The notes: generated from the sequence alone by a model not told the origin. Positions 49,085 through 61,678 are shown, counted from the stretch's first letter. The stretch: 64,000 bases of DNA from Geopseudomonas sagittaria (GCF_900115715.1 NZ_FOXM01000008.1:124001-188000), one strand, 5' to 3'. Numbers and translations: made by a program.

Positions 49085-49966
49085 TCACTCGGACCTGTGT
49101 GCGCCATCCAGGGTGGCCAGCGGCCCGTACAGATTCGGCCGGCGGTCGCGGAACACCCCCCAGGCGCTGCGCTGGTGCTCCAGCTGGTCGAGGTCGAAGC
49201 TGTGCACCAGGACGCCCTCCTCGTGCTCGCCCAGCTCGGCGAGCTTGGCGCCGAACGGGTCGGCGATGAACGAGGAGCCGTAGAAGGTGATGTGGTAGTC
49301 GTCCTGATCCTCGCGGCCGATGCGGTTGCTGGCGATCAGCGGCATCAGGTTGGCGCCGGCATGGCCCTGCTGCACGCGCTGCCAGTGCGCGCGGGAGGTG
49401 ATGGTCGGGTCGTGCGGCTCGCTGCCGATGGCGGTCGGGTAGAACAGCAGTTCGGCACCCAGCAGGGCCATGGCCCGCGCCGACTCCGGGAACCACTGGT
49501 CCCAGCAGATGCCGACGCCGATCCTCGCGTAGCGGGTGTTCCACACCTTGAAGCCGGTGTCGCCGGGGTTGAAGTAGTACTTCTCGTGGTAGCCGGGGCC
49601 ATCGGGAATGTGGCTCTTGCGGTAGACGCCGAGCAGGCTGCCGTCGGCGTCGATGATCGCCACGCTGTTGAAGCGCGCGCGCCCGGCCCGCTCGAAGAAG
49701 CTGATCGGCAGCACCACCGCCAGCTCGCGGGCGACCTTGCGAAAGTGCGCGATGGCCTCGTTGGTTTCCAGTGGGTTGGCCAGCTGCAGGTAGTCCGGAT
49801 TGGGCTTCTGGCAGAAGTACGGGGTTTCGAACAGCTCCTGCAGCAGGATGATCTGCGCCCCCTGCGCGGCCGCCTGGCGCACCAGCTTCTCGGCGTTGGC
49901 GATGTTGGCGGCGCGCTCCCAGGAACAGGCCATCTGGGTGGCGGCGACGGTGACGATGCGGGACAT
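49085..49966 (-). CDS. aguB: N-carbamoylputrescine amidohydrolase
   Basis: A 293-residue nitrilase-superfamily enzyme that cleaves N-carbamoylputrescine to putrescine, ammonia and CO2. The catalytic triad is Glu44 (LLQELFETPYF), Lys117 (YRKSHIPDGPGY) and Cys154 (GVGICWDQWFPE). It completes the two-step agmatine-to-putrescine route with AguA. Start ATG 49966 is preceded by GAGGTCGCC. No aguR-type TetR repressor gene is adjacent. Confidence 0.97.
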   Translation of the reverse strand: MSRIVTVAATQMACSWERAANIANAEKLVRQAAAQGAQIILLQELFETPYFCQKPNPDYLQLANPLETNEAIAHFRKVARELAVVLPISFFERAGRARFNSVAIIDADGSLLGVYRKSHIPDGPGYHEKYYFNPGDTGFKVWNTRYARIGVGICWDQWFPESARAMALLGAELLFYPTAIGSEPHDPTITSRAHWQRVQQGHAGANLMPLIASNRIGREDQDDYHITFYGSSFIADPFGAKLAELGEHEEGVLVHSFDLDQLEHQRSAWGVFRDRRPNLYGPLATLDGAHRSE

Positions 49967-50159
49967 GGCGACCTCGTGACGAGACAGGACAGGTGCCTTC
50001 AAGCTGGCAGAGGATGGCGGCAGGGTCAAATGGCAGGGGCGATCGCCGGGCACGCGCTCTTGTGGGAGGCGCGCCCTCACGGCGATGCGGGCCGCAGGCC
50101 CGCCATGAACATTCGGGCATCACCCCAAAGCCGGACCGCCCAAGGTATTGCTCCAGCCT
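49967..50159. repeat. aguB-spuI gap with REP-like element (copy 2)
   Basis: Within this 193-bp gap, 50055-50105 reads CGCTCTTGTGGGAGGCGCGC followed by CCTCACGGCGATGCGGGCC. It matches the REP-like copy near 35.73 kb in its CGCTCTTGTRGGAGGC core and the GGCGATGC that follows. No gene is seen. The aguB promoter should lie nearby. Confidence 0.55.
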
Positions 50160-51536
50160 TCACACCGTATGCAGATACCAGTTGTACTCGAGGTCCGAGA
50201 TCGAGTGCTCGAACTCCTCCAGCTCGTGCTCCTTGCAGGCGACGAAGATGTCGATGTAGTCGGGATTGATGTAGCGGGCGAGGATCTCGCTGTCGTCCAG
50301 CGCGCGCAGGGCGTCGCGCAGGTTGTTGGGCAGGCTCTGCTCGACCTGCTCGTAGGAGTTGCCCTCGATCGGCTCGCCCGGCTCGATCAGGTGGGTCAGG
50401 CCGTGGTGCACGCCGGCCAGCAGGGAGGCCATCAGCAGGTAGGGGTTGGCGTCGGCGCCGGCGACGCGCTGCTCGATGCGCAGCGCGTCCGGGTTGCCGG
50501 TCGGCACGCGCAGGGCCACGGTGCGGTTGTCCAGGCCCCAGGACGGTGCGTTGGGCACGTAGAACTGCGAGCCGAAGCGGCGGTACGAGTTGACGTTGGG
50601 ACAGAGGAACGCCATCGACGCCGGCAAGGACTGCAGCACCCCGCCGATGGCGTGGCGCAGGGCGTCGTTCTGCAGCGGATCCTCGGCGGCGAAGATGTTG
50701 CGGCCGTCCTTGTCGAGCAGCGAGATGTGCACGTGCAGACCGTTGCCGGCCTGGCCCGGATAGGGCTTGGCCATGAAGGTGGTGTCCATCTCGTGGTCGT
50801 AGGCGGTGTTCTTGATCAGGCGCTTGAGCAGCACGGCGTAGTCGCAGGCCTTGAGCGGGTCGGCGATGTGGTTGAGGTTGACCTCGAACTGCGCCGGGGC
50901 GCTTTCCTTGACGATGGCATCGGCCGGGATGCCCTGGGTGTGGGCACCGTCGAGGATGTCGCGCAGGCAGTCGGCGTACTCGTCGAGATCGTCGATGGAG
51001 TAGACCTGCACCGCCTGCGGACGCTTGCCGGAGATCGGCGAGCGCGGCGGCTGCGGGCGGCCATTCACGTTCTCCTGGTCGATCAGGTAGAACTCCAGCT
51101 CGAAGGCGGCGCACACGGTCAGGCCCATGGCGGTGAAACGCTGCACCACCTGGCGCAGCACTTCGCGCGGATCGGCGAAGAACGGCTTGCCTTCCATCTC
51201 GTGCATGGTCATCAGCAGCTGGCCGGTGGGCCGGCGCTGCCAGGGCTCCAGGCACAGGGTACCGGGAATCGGGAAGCACACGCGGTCGGCATCGCCGATG
51301 TCCAGGCCGAGGCCAGAGCTTTCCACGGTCGTGCCCTGGATATCCAGGGCGAACAGCGACGCCGGAAGGTTGATGCCCTTCTCGTAGACCTTGAGCAGAT
51401 TGCTGCGGTCGATGCGCTTGCCACGCACCACGCCGTTCATGTCCGCAATAAGGAGGTCGAAGAACTGGACCTCGGGATGTTCCGCAAGGAACTCGTTCGC
51501 TTCGTCGAGCAGAACGGCACTCGTAGCGGCCAACAT
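50160..51536 (-). CDS. spuI: Gamma-glutamylpolyamine synthetase (glutamine synthetase family)
   Basis: A 458-residue glutamine-synthetase-like ligase that attaches glutamate to a polyamine amino group. Features are the N-terminal DLLIADMNGVVRGKRIDRSN, the ATP/metal-binding FELEFYLID, and PNVNSYRRFGSQFYVPNAPS with NRTVALRVP. Start ATG 51536 has AAGGTG 8 nt upstream and gives the normal family length; in-frame extension to 51782 is not favoured. It is divergent from spuA, as in P. aeruginosa. Confidence 0.92.
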   Translation of the reverse strand: MLAATSAVLLDEANEFLAEHPEVQFFDLLIADMNGVVRGKRIDRSNLLKVYEKGINLPASLFALDIQGTTVESSGLGLDIGDADRVCFPIPGTLCLEPWQRRPTGQLLMTMHEMEGKPFFADPREVLRQVVQRFTAMGLTVCAAFELEFYLIDQENVNGRPQPPRSPISGKRPQAVQVYSIDDLDEYADCLRDILDGAHTQGIPADAIVKESAPAQFEVNLNHIADPLKACDYAVLLKRLIKNTAYDHEMDTTFMAKPYPGQAGNGLHVHISLLDKDGRNIFAAEDPLQNDALRHAIGGVLQSLPASMAFLCPNVNSYRRFGSQFYVPNAPSWGLDNRTVALRVPTGNPDALRIEQRVAGADANPYLLMASLLAGVHHGLTHLIEPGEPIEGNSYEQVEQSLPNNLRDALRALDDSEILARYINPDYIDIFVACKEHELEEFEHSISDLEYNWYLHTV

Positions 51537-51737
51537 GATGGGACACCTTATCTTTGTTAAAAATTTCAAGCACGTGCCGGTATGGTTTTGAGTCAATCCC
51601 AAAGGCCATGGGTTGTCAATAGGCCCAAATGTTGCACGTTGTTTGGGCACAGCGACCGATTTCGGGGCGGCAAAAGCTTGCCCAACGGCCGCTCCCGGCA
51701 GCCATTGATCGCCCGTGTTCAGGCAAACCGGCAACGG

Positions 51738-51766
51738 TTGTCGAAAAAATCGAACAAGGCTAATCT
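51738..51766 (+). promoter_or_regulatory. Possible promoter of the spuA-H cluster
   Basis: TTGTCG (51738-51743) and TAATCT (51761-51766) are 17 bp apart in the 266-bp divergent gap, 36 bp before the spuA ATG. Both hexamers are weak matches, so this is tentative. The rest of the gap shows no gene. Confidence 0.3.
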
Positions 51767-51802
51767 CGAGCCAGACCCTCAACCGACGACCACCGGTGCC
51801 CC

Positions 51803-52555
51803 ATGTCCCGCCAGCCCCTGATCGGCGTCAGCGCCTGCAGCAAACAGATCGGACTGCACCCCTTCCACATTGCCGGCGACAAGTACCTGCGCGCCGTGGC
51901 CGTCGCCGCCGGCGGCCTGCCGCTGGTGATCCCGGCCATGCCCGGACTGATCGACATCCCCGGCCTGCTCGAGCACGTCGACGGTCTGCTGCTCACCGGC
52001 TCGCCGTCCAACGTCGAGCCACACCACTATCAGGGCCCGGGCAGCGCGCCGGACACCCATCACGATCCGGCGCGCGACGGCCTGACCCTGCCGCTGATCC
52101 GCGCGGCGGTGGACGCCGGCGTGCCGCTGCTGGGCATCTGCCGCGGCTTCCAGGAAATCAACGTGGCCTTCGGCGGCAGCCTGCACCAGCGCGTGCACGA
52201 GGCCGGGCCGTTCATGGACCACCGCGAGGACCACGAAGCGCCGCTGGAGGTGCAGTACGGCCTGCGTCACCCGCTGCACGTGCAGCCCGGCGGTCTGCTC
52301 GAGCGGCTTGGCCTGGCGCCGCAGTTCGAGGTCAACTCGGTGCACGGCCAGGGCGTCGAGCGCCTGGCGCCCGGCCTGCGCGTCGAGGGCGTGGCGCCGG
52401 ACGGCCTGGTCGAGGCGTTTTCCGTCGCGCGCGCGCGCACCTTCGCCCTCGGCGTGCAGTTCCACCCGGAGTGGCGGGTAACCGAGCATCCGGCCTATCT
52501 GGCGATCTTCCGCGCCTTCGGCGACGCCTGCCGCGAGCGCGCAGCGCAGCGCTGA
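51803..52555 (+). CDS. spuA: Gamma-glutamyl-gamma-aminobutyrate hydrolase (class I amidotransferase fold)
   Basis: A 250-residue PuuD-type peptidase C26 enzyme that releases GABA and glutamate from gamma-glutamyl-GABA. The catalytic triad is Cys113 (LLGICRGFQE), His221 and Glu223 (GVQFHPEW). It ends the gamma-glutamylated putrescine route. spuB starts 38 bp downstream. Confidence 0.93.
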   Translation: MSRQPLIGVSACSKQIGLHPFHIAGDKYLRAVAVAAGGLPLVIPAMPGLIDIPGLLEHVDGLLLTGSPSNVEPHHYQGPGSAPDTHHDPARDGLTLPLIRAAVDAGVPLLGICRGFQEINVAFGGSLHQRVHEAGPFMDHREDHEAPLEVQYGLRHPLHVQPGGLLERLGLAPQFEVNSVHGQGVERLAPGLRVEGVAPDGLVEAFSVARARTFALGVQFHPEWRVTEHPAYLAIFRAFGDACRERAAQR

Positions 52556-52593
52556 GCCATGCTGTAACGGACTACGGACAATTCGAGGTCGTT

Positions 52594-53952
52594 ATGGCCA
52601 CCAAGCTGGACCGCCTGAGCAGCTGGCTGCAGGAACGCAAGATCATCGAGGTGGAGTGCCTGGTCACCGATCTCAACGGCATCGCCCGCGGCAAGATCGC
52701 GCCGACCAGCAAGTTCCTCGCCGAGCGCGGCATGCGCCTGCCGGAGAGCGTGCTGCTGCAGAGCGTGACCGGCGACTACGTGGAAGACGAGACCTACTAC
52801 GAGCTGCTCGACCCGGCCGACATCGACATGTTCTGCCGCCCGGACGAGCACGCGGTGTTCCTGGTGCCCTGGGCCGCCGAGCCGACCGCCATGGTCATCC
52901 ACGACAGCTACGACAAGGTCGGCAACCCCACCGACCTGTCGCCGCGCAACGTGCTCAAGCACGTGCTCAAACTGTACGCCGAGCGCGGCTGGCAGCCGAT
53001 CGTCGCGCCGGAGATGGAGTTCTACCTGACCCAGCGTTGCGACGACCCCGACTATCCGCTGCAGCCGCCGGTCGGCCGCTCCGGGCGCCAGGAGACCGGC
53101 CGGCAGTCGTTCTCCATCGACGCCGCCAACGAGTTCGACCCGCTGTTCGAGGACATGTACGCCTGGTGCGAGGCGCAGGGCCTGGATCTGGACACCCTGA
53201 TCCACGAGGAAGGTACCGCGCAGATGGAGATCAACTTCCGTCACGGCGATGCCCTGCAGCTGGCCGACCAGATCTTCGTGTTCAAGCGCACCCTGCGCGA
53301 GGCGGCGTTCAAGCACGGTGTCACCGCCACCTTCATGGCCAAGCCGATGACCGGCGAGCCGGGCAGCGCCATGCACCTGCACCAGAGCGTGGTCGACCGC
53401 CAGACCGGGCGCAACGTGTTCTCCAGCGAGGACGGCAGCATGAGCGAGCTGTTCCTCAACCACATCGCCGGCCTGCAGAAGCTGATTCCCGAGGCGCTGC
53501 CGCTGTTCGCCCCCAACGTCAACTCGTTCCGCCGCTTCCTGCCCGACACCTCGGCGCCGGTCAACGTCGAGTGGGGCGAGGAGAACCGCACCGTCGGCCT
53601 GCGTGTGCCGGACGCCAACCCGCAGAACCGCCGGGTGGAGAACCGCCTGCCGGGCGCCGATGCCAACCCCTACCTGGCCATCGCCGCCAGCCTGCTGTGC
53701 GGCTACGTCGGCATGGTCGAGGGCCTGCACCCGACCCCGCCGGTCAAGGGCCGCGCCTACCAGCGGCGCAACCTGCGCCTGCCGCTCAACCTCGAGGCGG
53801 CGCTGGAGGCCATGGAACAGTCGCAGACCCTCGAGCGCTACCTGGGCCGGCGCTTCTGCCGCGGCTACGTGGCGGTCAAGCGGGTCGAGAACGAGAACTT
53901 CAAACGGGTGATCAGCTCCTGGGAGCGGGAATTCCTGCTGCTCTCGGTATGA
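52594..53952 (+). CDS. spuB: Gamma-glutamylpolyamine synthetase (glutamine synthetase family)
   Basis: A 452-residue paralogue of SpuI with the N-terminal CLVTDLNGIARGKIAPTSKF, MEFYLTQRCDD, and PNVNSFRRFLPDTSAPVNVE plus ENRTVGLRVPDANPQNRRVE. It glutamylates a polyamine before transamination or oxidation. Having two such ligases suggests specialisation for putrescine and for longer polyamines or monoamines. A GAGGT site precedes the ATG. Confidence 0.93.
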   Translation: MATKLDRLSSWLQERKIIEVECLVTDLNGIARGKIAPTSKFLAERGMRLPESVLLQSVTGDYVEDETYYELLDPADIDMFCRPDEHAVFLVPWAAEPTAMVIHDSYDKVGNPTDLSPRNVLKHVLKLYAERGWQPIVAPEMEFYLTQRCDDPDYPLQPPVGRSGRQETGRQSFSIDAANEFDPLFEDMYAWCEAQGLDLDTLIHEEGTAQMEINFRHGDALQLADQIFVFKRTLREAAFKHGVTATFMAKPMTGEPGSAMHLHQSVVDRQTGRNVFSSEDGSMSELFLNHIAGLQKLIPEALPLFAPNVNSFRRFLPDTSAPVNVEWGEENRTVGLRVPDANPQNRRVENRLPGADANPYLAIAASLLCGYVGMVEGLHPTPPVKGRAYQRRNLRLPLNLEAALEAMEQSQTLERYLGRRFCRGYVAVKRVENENFKRVISSWEREFLLLSV

Positions 53953-53991
53953 GTCTTCAGCCCTTGCACCTTTGATCAGGGGGAACCGCGC

Positions 53992-57814
<3,823 letters not shown>

Positions 57815-57870
57815 CCCCCACTTACCCGACCCGGCCAGACTGCCGGGTTCGCCAGCTCTGGGAGTATTAG

Positions 57871-59019
57871 ATGGCGACAGCCCCCACTGCCCAAAAGAAA
57901 GCCGTGACCAGCGCGCAATCCAGGGAAATCCTCGTCAAGATCGACCGGGTGACCAAGAAGTTCGACGAGATGGTGGCGGTCGACGATGTCTCGCTGACCA
58001 TCCACAAGGGCGAGATCTTCGCCCTGCTCGGCGGCTCCGGCTGCGGCAAGTCGACCCTGCTGCGCATGCTCGCCGGCTTCGAACGCCCCAGCGAGGGGCG
58101 CATCTACCTGGACGGCCAGGACATCACCGACCTGCCGCCCTACGAGCGGCCGATCAACATGATGTTCCAGTCCTACGCGCTGTTCCCGCACATGAGCGTG
58201 GAGCAGAACATCGCCTTCGGTCTCAAGCAGGACGGCCTGCCCAAGGCCGAGATCGAGGAACGCGTGGCGGAGATGCTCAAGCTGGTGCAGATGAGCCAGT
58301 ACGCCCGGCGCAAGCCGCACCAGCTGTCCGGCGGCCAGCGCCAGCGCGTGGCCCTGGCCCGTTCGCTGGCCAAGCGGCCCAAGCTGCTGCTGCTCGACGA
58401 GCCGATGGGGGCGCTGGACAAGAAGCTGCGCTCGCAGATGCAGCTGGAACTGGTGGAGATCATCGAGCGGGTCGGCGTGACCTGCATGATGGTCACCCAC
58501 GACCAGGAAGAGGCGATGACCATGGCCGGGCGCATCGCCATCATGCACCAGGGCTGGATCGCTCAGGTCGGCACGCCGATGGACATCTACGAGACCCCGG
58601 CCAGCCGCCTGGTCTGCGAGTTCATCGGCAGCGTCAACCTGTTCGAGGGCGAACTGGTGGAAGACGACCCCGACCACGCGATGATCGCCTGCCCGCAACT
58701 GGAGCGGCCGATCTACATCGGCCACGGCATCTCCACCCGCGCCGAAGAGAAGCACGTGACCTACGCTCTGCGCCCGGAAAAGCTGCTGCTGAGCATGGAG
58801 CCGCCCGAGCTGGAGCATGCCGACTACAACTGGTCGACCGGCAAGGTGCAGGACATCGCCTACCTCGGCGGTCACTCGGTGTACCACGTTGCACTGCCCT
58901 CAGGCCTGGTGGTGCAGGCGTTCATGACCAACGCCGAGCGCCATGTGCAGCGCCCGACCTGGGATGACCCGGTGTACGTGTCGTGGATCGACGACAGCGG
59001 CGTGGTGCTGCAGTCATGA
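57871..59019 (+). CDS. spuF: Polyamine ABC transporter ATP-binding protein
   Basis: A 382-residue PotG/PotA-type ATPase. Walker A is [15 protein letters not shown], signature LSGGQRQRVALAR and Walker B LLLLDEPMGALD. The C-terminal TOBE/OB region (about 290-382) is typical of polyamine importers. Its stop codon overlaps spuG by ATGA. Confidence 0.96.
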   Translation: MATAPTAQKKAVTSAQSREILVKIDRVTKKFDEMVAVDDVSLTIHKGEIFALLGGSGCGKSTLLRMLAGFERPSEGRIYLDGQDITDLPPYERPINMMFQSYALFPHMSVEQNIAFGLKQDGLPKAEIEERVAEMLKLVQMSQYARRKPHQLSGGQRQRVALARSLAKRPKLLLLDEPMGALDKKLRSQMQLELVEIIERVGVTCMMVTHDQEEAMTMAGRIAIMHQGWIAQVGTPMDIYETPASRLVCEFIGSVNLFEGELVEDDPDHAMIACPQLERPIYIGHGISTRAEEKHVTYALRPEKLLLSMEPPELEHADYNWSTGKVQDIAYLGGHSVYHVALPSGLVVQAFMTNAERHVQRPTWDDPVYVSWIDDSGVVLQS

Positions 59020-59918
59020 GCCCGTTCAAGCGCCTACTGCCCTCCGGTCGCCAAGTGGTCATCGGCGTGCCGTTCTTCTGGCTGCTGCTGTTCTTCCTGC
59101 TGCCGTTCGCCATCGTGCTGAAGATCAGCTTCGCCGAAGTCGAAGTGGCCATCCCGCCGTACACCGAGATCGTCAGCTGGGCCGACAACCAGCTCAGCGT
59201 GCTGCTCAACCTCGGCAACTACGTGTTCCTCAGCGAGGACGAGCTGTACCTGGCGGCCTACCTCGGCTCGCTGAAGATCGCCACCATCAGCACCCTGCTG
59301 TGCCTGCTGATCGGCTACCCGATGGCCTACGCGATCAGCCGCGCCAGCCGGGAAATGCAGACGGTGTGGCTGCTGCTGATCATGATGCCGACCTGGACCG
59401 CGATCCTCATCCGCGTCTACGCCTGGATGGGCATCCTCAGCAACAACGGCCTGCTCAATGCCCTGCTGCAGGGCATCGGCCTGATCGACACGCCGCTGCA
59501 GGTCCTCAACACCAACCTCGCGGTGTACATCGGCATCGTCTACGCCTACCTGCCGTTCATGGTCCTGCCGCTGTACGCCAACCTGGTCAAGCACGACCCC
59601 AGCCTGCTGGAAGCCGCCGCCGACCTCGGCGCGCGCCACATCAGCAGCTTCTGGAAGATCACCGTGCCGCTGTCGAAGAACGGCATCGTCGCCGGCTGCA
59701 TGCTGGTGTTCATCCCGGTGGTCGGCGAGTTCGTCATCCCCGAGCTGCTCGGCGGCCCGGAAACCCTGATGATCGGCAAGGTGCTGTGGCAGGAGTTCTT
59801 CAACAACCGCGACTGGCCGGTGGCCGCCGCGCTGGCGGTGGTGATGCTGGCGATCCTGCTGGTACCGATCATCCTGTTCAACAGGAACCAGGCCAAGGAA
59901 CTGGAGGGCAAGGTATGA
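59016..59918 (+). CDS. spuG: Polyamine ABC transporter permease (first)
   Basis: A 300-residue PotH-type permease with six TM helices and the EAA loop EAAADLGARHISSFWKITVP. Starts overlapping spuF (ATGA). Its last 60 or so nucleotides, encoding VPIILFNRNQAKELEGKV, are the source of the tandem repeat that follows, and its stop codon overlaps the first micro-ORF. Confidence 0.95.
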   Translation: MSPFKRLLPSGRQVVIGVPFFWLLLFFLLPFAIVLKISFAEVEVAIPPYTEIVSWADNQLSVLLNLGNYVFLSEDELYLAAYLGSLKIATISTLLCLLIGYPMAYAISRASREMQTVWLLLIMMPTWTAILIRVYAWMGILSNNGLLNALLQGIGLIDTPLQVLNTNLAVYIGIVYAYLPFMVLPLYANLVKHDPSLLEAAADLGARHISSFWKITVPLSKNGIVAGCMLVFIPVVGEFVIPELLGGPETLMIGKVLWQEFFNNRDWPVAAALAVVMLAILLVPIILFNRNQAKELEGKV

Positions 59919-59995
59919 GCATGAATGTTTGGCTGGTACCGGCATCTTCCCTGTTCAACAGCAACCAGGCCAAGGAACTGGAGGGCAAGGTATGA
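59915..59995 (+). CDS. 26-codon micro-ORF B inside the spuG-spuH junction
   Basis: ATG at 59915 overlaps the spuG stop (ATGA) and is preceded by GGAGG 7 nt away. The peptide is MSMNVWLVPASSLFNSNQAK followed by ELEGKV. It arises from the 77-bp duplication and shares its C-terminal half with SpuG. Its TGA overlaps the next micro-ORF start. Whether the peptide is stable or functional is unknown; translation is likely given the coupled signals. Confidence 0.5.
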   Translation: MSMNVWLVPASSLFNSNQAKELEGKV

Positions 59996-60072
59996 GCGTG
60001 AGTGTTTGGCTGATGCCGGCATCTTCCCTGTTCAAGCGCAACCCGGCGCAAGAGCGGGAGGGCAAGGCATGA
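59992..60072 (+). CDS. 26-codon micro-ORF C coupled to spuH
   Basis: ATG at 59992 overlaps the stop of micro-ORF B, and its own stop overlaps the spuH ATG at 60069. The peptide MSVSVWLMPASSLFKRNPAQ continues EREGKA. It is about as long as B but more diverged, with several amino-acid changes yet no frame disruption. The GGAGG site before the spuH ATG lies in its last codons. Confidence 0.5.
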   Translation: MSVSVWLMPASSLFKRNPAQEREGKA

Positions 60073-60914
60073 AGCGCTTCAGTTTCTCCGGCGTCATGCT
60101 GGTCGCCGGCATGCTGTTCATCTACCTGCCGATGCTGATCCTGGTGATCTACTCGTTCAACGCCTCGCGCCTGGTGACGGTTTGGGGCGGCTGGTCGCTG
60201 CACTGGTATGCCGGCCTGCTCGACAACCGCCAGCTGATGAGCGCAGTGGGCCGCTCGCTGGAGATCGCCTGCTACACGGCGATCGCCGCCACCGCGCTGG
60301 GCACCCTGGCCGCCTTCGTGCTCACCCGCATCCCGCGCTTTCGCGGCCGCACCCTGTTCGGCGGCATGGTCACCGCGCCGCTGGTGATGCCCGAGGTGAT
60401 CACCGGTCTGTCGCTGCTGCTGCTGTTCGTCGCCATGGCCCAGCTGATCGGCTGGCCGGCCGAACGCGGCCTGCTGACCATCTGGATCGCCCACACCACC
60501 TTCTGTACCGCCTACGTGGCGATCGTGGTGTCGGCGCGCCTGCGCGAGCTGGACCTGTCGATCGAGGAGGCGGCCATGGATCTGGGCGCGCGGCCGTGGA
60601 AGGTGTTCCTGCTCATCACCATCCCGATGATCGCGCCGTCGCTGGCGGCCGGGGCGATGATGTCGTTCGCCCTGTCGCTGGACGACCTGGTGCTGGCCAG
60701 CTTCGTTTCCGGCCCCGGCGCCACCACCCTGCCGATGGAGATCTTCTCCGCCGTGCGCCTGGGGGTGAAGCCGGAGATCAACGCGGTGGCCAGCCTGATC
60801 CTGCTGGTGGTGTCGCTGTTCACCTTCCTCGCCTGGTACTTCACCCGCCGCGCCGAGGAGCACCGCAAGCGCGCCATCATCCAGGCCATGGAGGAGACGG
60901 TGAAGGGCAGCTGA
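60069..60914 (+). CDS. spuH: Polyamine ABC transporter permease (second)
   Basis: A 281-residue PotI-type permease with six TM helices and the EAA loop EAAMDLGARPWKVFLLITIP. It begins MKRFSFSGVMLVAGMLFIYL. Its start overlaps the upstream micro-ORF rather than spuG, unlike the direct spuG-spuH coupling that the repeat structure implies for the ancestor. Confidence 0.95.
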   Translation: MKRFSFSGVMLVAGMLFIYLPMLILVIYSFNASRLVTVWGGWSLHWYAGLLDNRQLMSAVGRSLEIACYTAIAATALGTLAAFVLTRIPRFRGRTLFGGMVTAPLVMPEVITGLSLLLLFVAMAQLIGWPAERGLLTIWIAHTTFCTAYVAIVVSARLRELDLSIEEAAMDLGARPWKVFLLITIPMIAPSLAAGAMMSFALSLDDLVLASFVSGPGATTLPMEIFSAVRLGVKPEINAVASLILLVVSLFTFLAWYFTRRAEEHRKRAIIQAMEETVKGS

Positions 60915-60938
60915 CGCCGGCTTTGCCATCCGTAACGA

Positions 60939-60968
60939 CAAGGGCCACCCCGCGGGGTGGCCCTTGTC
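60939..60968 (+). terminator. Terminator of the spu operon
   Basis: The stem ACAAGGGCCACCCC/GGGGTGGCCCTTGT with a GC loop is followed by CGTTTC, 25 bp past spuH. It is a strong hairpin with a short T tract. Confidence 0.75.
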
Positions 60969-60980
60969 GTTTCTGCGCCC

Positions 60981-61040
60981 GGTAGGAGCGAATTCATTCG
61001 CGCCAGGGGCGATCCCAGCACAGATAAATCTGCTCCCACA
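60981..61040. repeat. REP-like element (copy 3, variant)
   Basis: GGTAGGAGCGAATTCATTCG, then GGGGCGATCCCAGCAC, ending CTGCTCCCACAC. It is the TGTAGGAGCGAATTCATTCGC type of Pseudomonas extragenic palindrome, with the ends able to pair. It lies between convergent spuH and the SCO1-like gene. Confidence 0.55.
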
Positions 61041-61045
61041 CAAGA

Positions 61046-61678
61046 TCACTCCTGCTTGAGCACCTGCGGCAGCTGCGCCGCCAGCTTGGTCGGATTCAGC
61101 GGCGCGCGGATGAAGCCGCGCTGGCGGCCGTCCGGGCCGATCAGCGCCAGGTTGCCGCTGTGATCGACGGTGTAGTGCTGCTTGCTGGTGTCGCCGGGAA
61201 TGAACGGGATGCTCACCGCGTTGGCCAGCTGCTGGATCTGCGCCAGCTCGCCGGTCAGGCCGGTGAAGCCGGCCTTGTAGTAGCCGAGGTACTGCCTGAG
61301 CTGCTCGGGGGTGTCGCGGTTGGGATCGATGCTGACCATGGTTACCGTGTAGCGCTCGAGCACCTCGGGCGGCAGCTGGGCCTTGAGCTGGCGCAGCTCG
61401 GCCAGGGTGGTCGGGCAGATGTCCGGGCAGAAGGTGTAGCCGAAGAACAGCAGGGTCCAGCGCCCCTTGAGCTGGTCGACGGCCTGTGGCTGGCCGTTCT
61501 CATCAGTCAGGCTCAACGCCGGCAGGGCACGGCTCTGCGGCAGCAGGATGATGCCGGCGTCGGCCAGCGCCGTCGGGTCGGTCTGCTGCGGCGCGTTGAG
61601 CACCTTGCTGACGGTCAGGCCGAGCACCAGGGCGATGACGGCGGCGAGGATGAGGACGGTCTTGTGGATGCGGGTCAT
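61046..61678 (-). CDS. SCO1/SenC family copper chaperone
   Basis: A 210-residue membrane-anchored thioredoxin-fold protein with one N-terminal TM helix (about 6-26). Copper ligands are the cysteines of FCPDICPTTLAEL (CxxxC) and the histidine in YTVDHSGNLAL. It helps insert copper into the CuA centre of cytochrome oxidase. It is the last gene of the ctaA-cyoE-sco set, 75 bp after cyoE. ATG 61678 is chosen over 61726, which lacks a ribosome site. Confidence 0.93.
   Translation of the reverse strand: MTRIHKTVLILAAVIALVLGLTVSKVLNAPQQTDPTALADAGIILLPQSRALPALSLTDENGQPQAVDQLKGRWTLLFFGYTFCPDICPTTLAELRQLKAQLPPEVLERYTVTMVSIDPNRDTPEQLRQYLGYYKAGFTGLTGELAQIQQLANAVSIPFIPGDTSKQHYTVDHSGNLALIGPDGRQRGFIRAPLNPTKLAAQLPQVLKQE

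Larger units (their letters stand above)
59861..60072 (+). repeat. 77-bp tandem direct repeat at the spuG-spuH junction
   Basis: Three copies of a roughly 77-bp unit run head to tail. Copy A is the 3' end of spuG itself (to 59918), copy B runs to 59995 and copy C to 60072. A and B differ at about 3 of 55 aligned positions; B and C differ at about 11 of 69. Each copy ends in GGAGGGCAAGG(T/C)ATGA, so the ribosome site and ATGA overlap are repeated with an exact period of 77. Confidence 0.9.

Noticed and set aside
51541-51600. Possible sigma54 promoter upstream of spuI (CGGCACG...)
   Set aside because: The -24 element is partly present, but the required GC at -12 is AA, so the spacing/consensus test fails.
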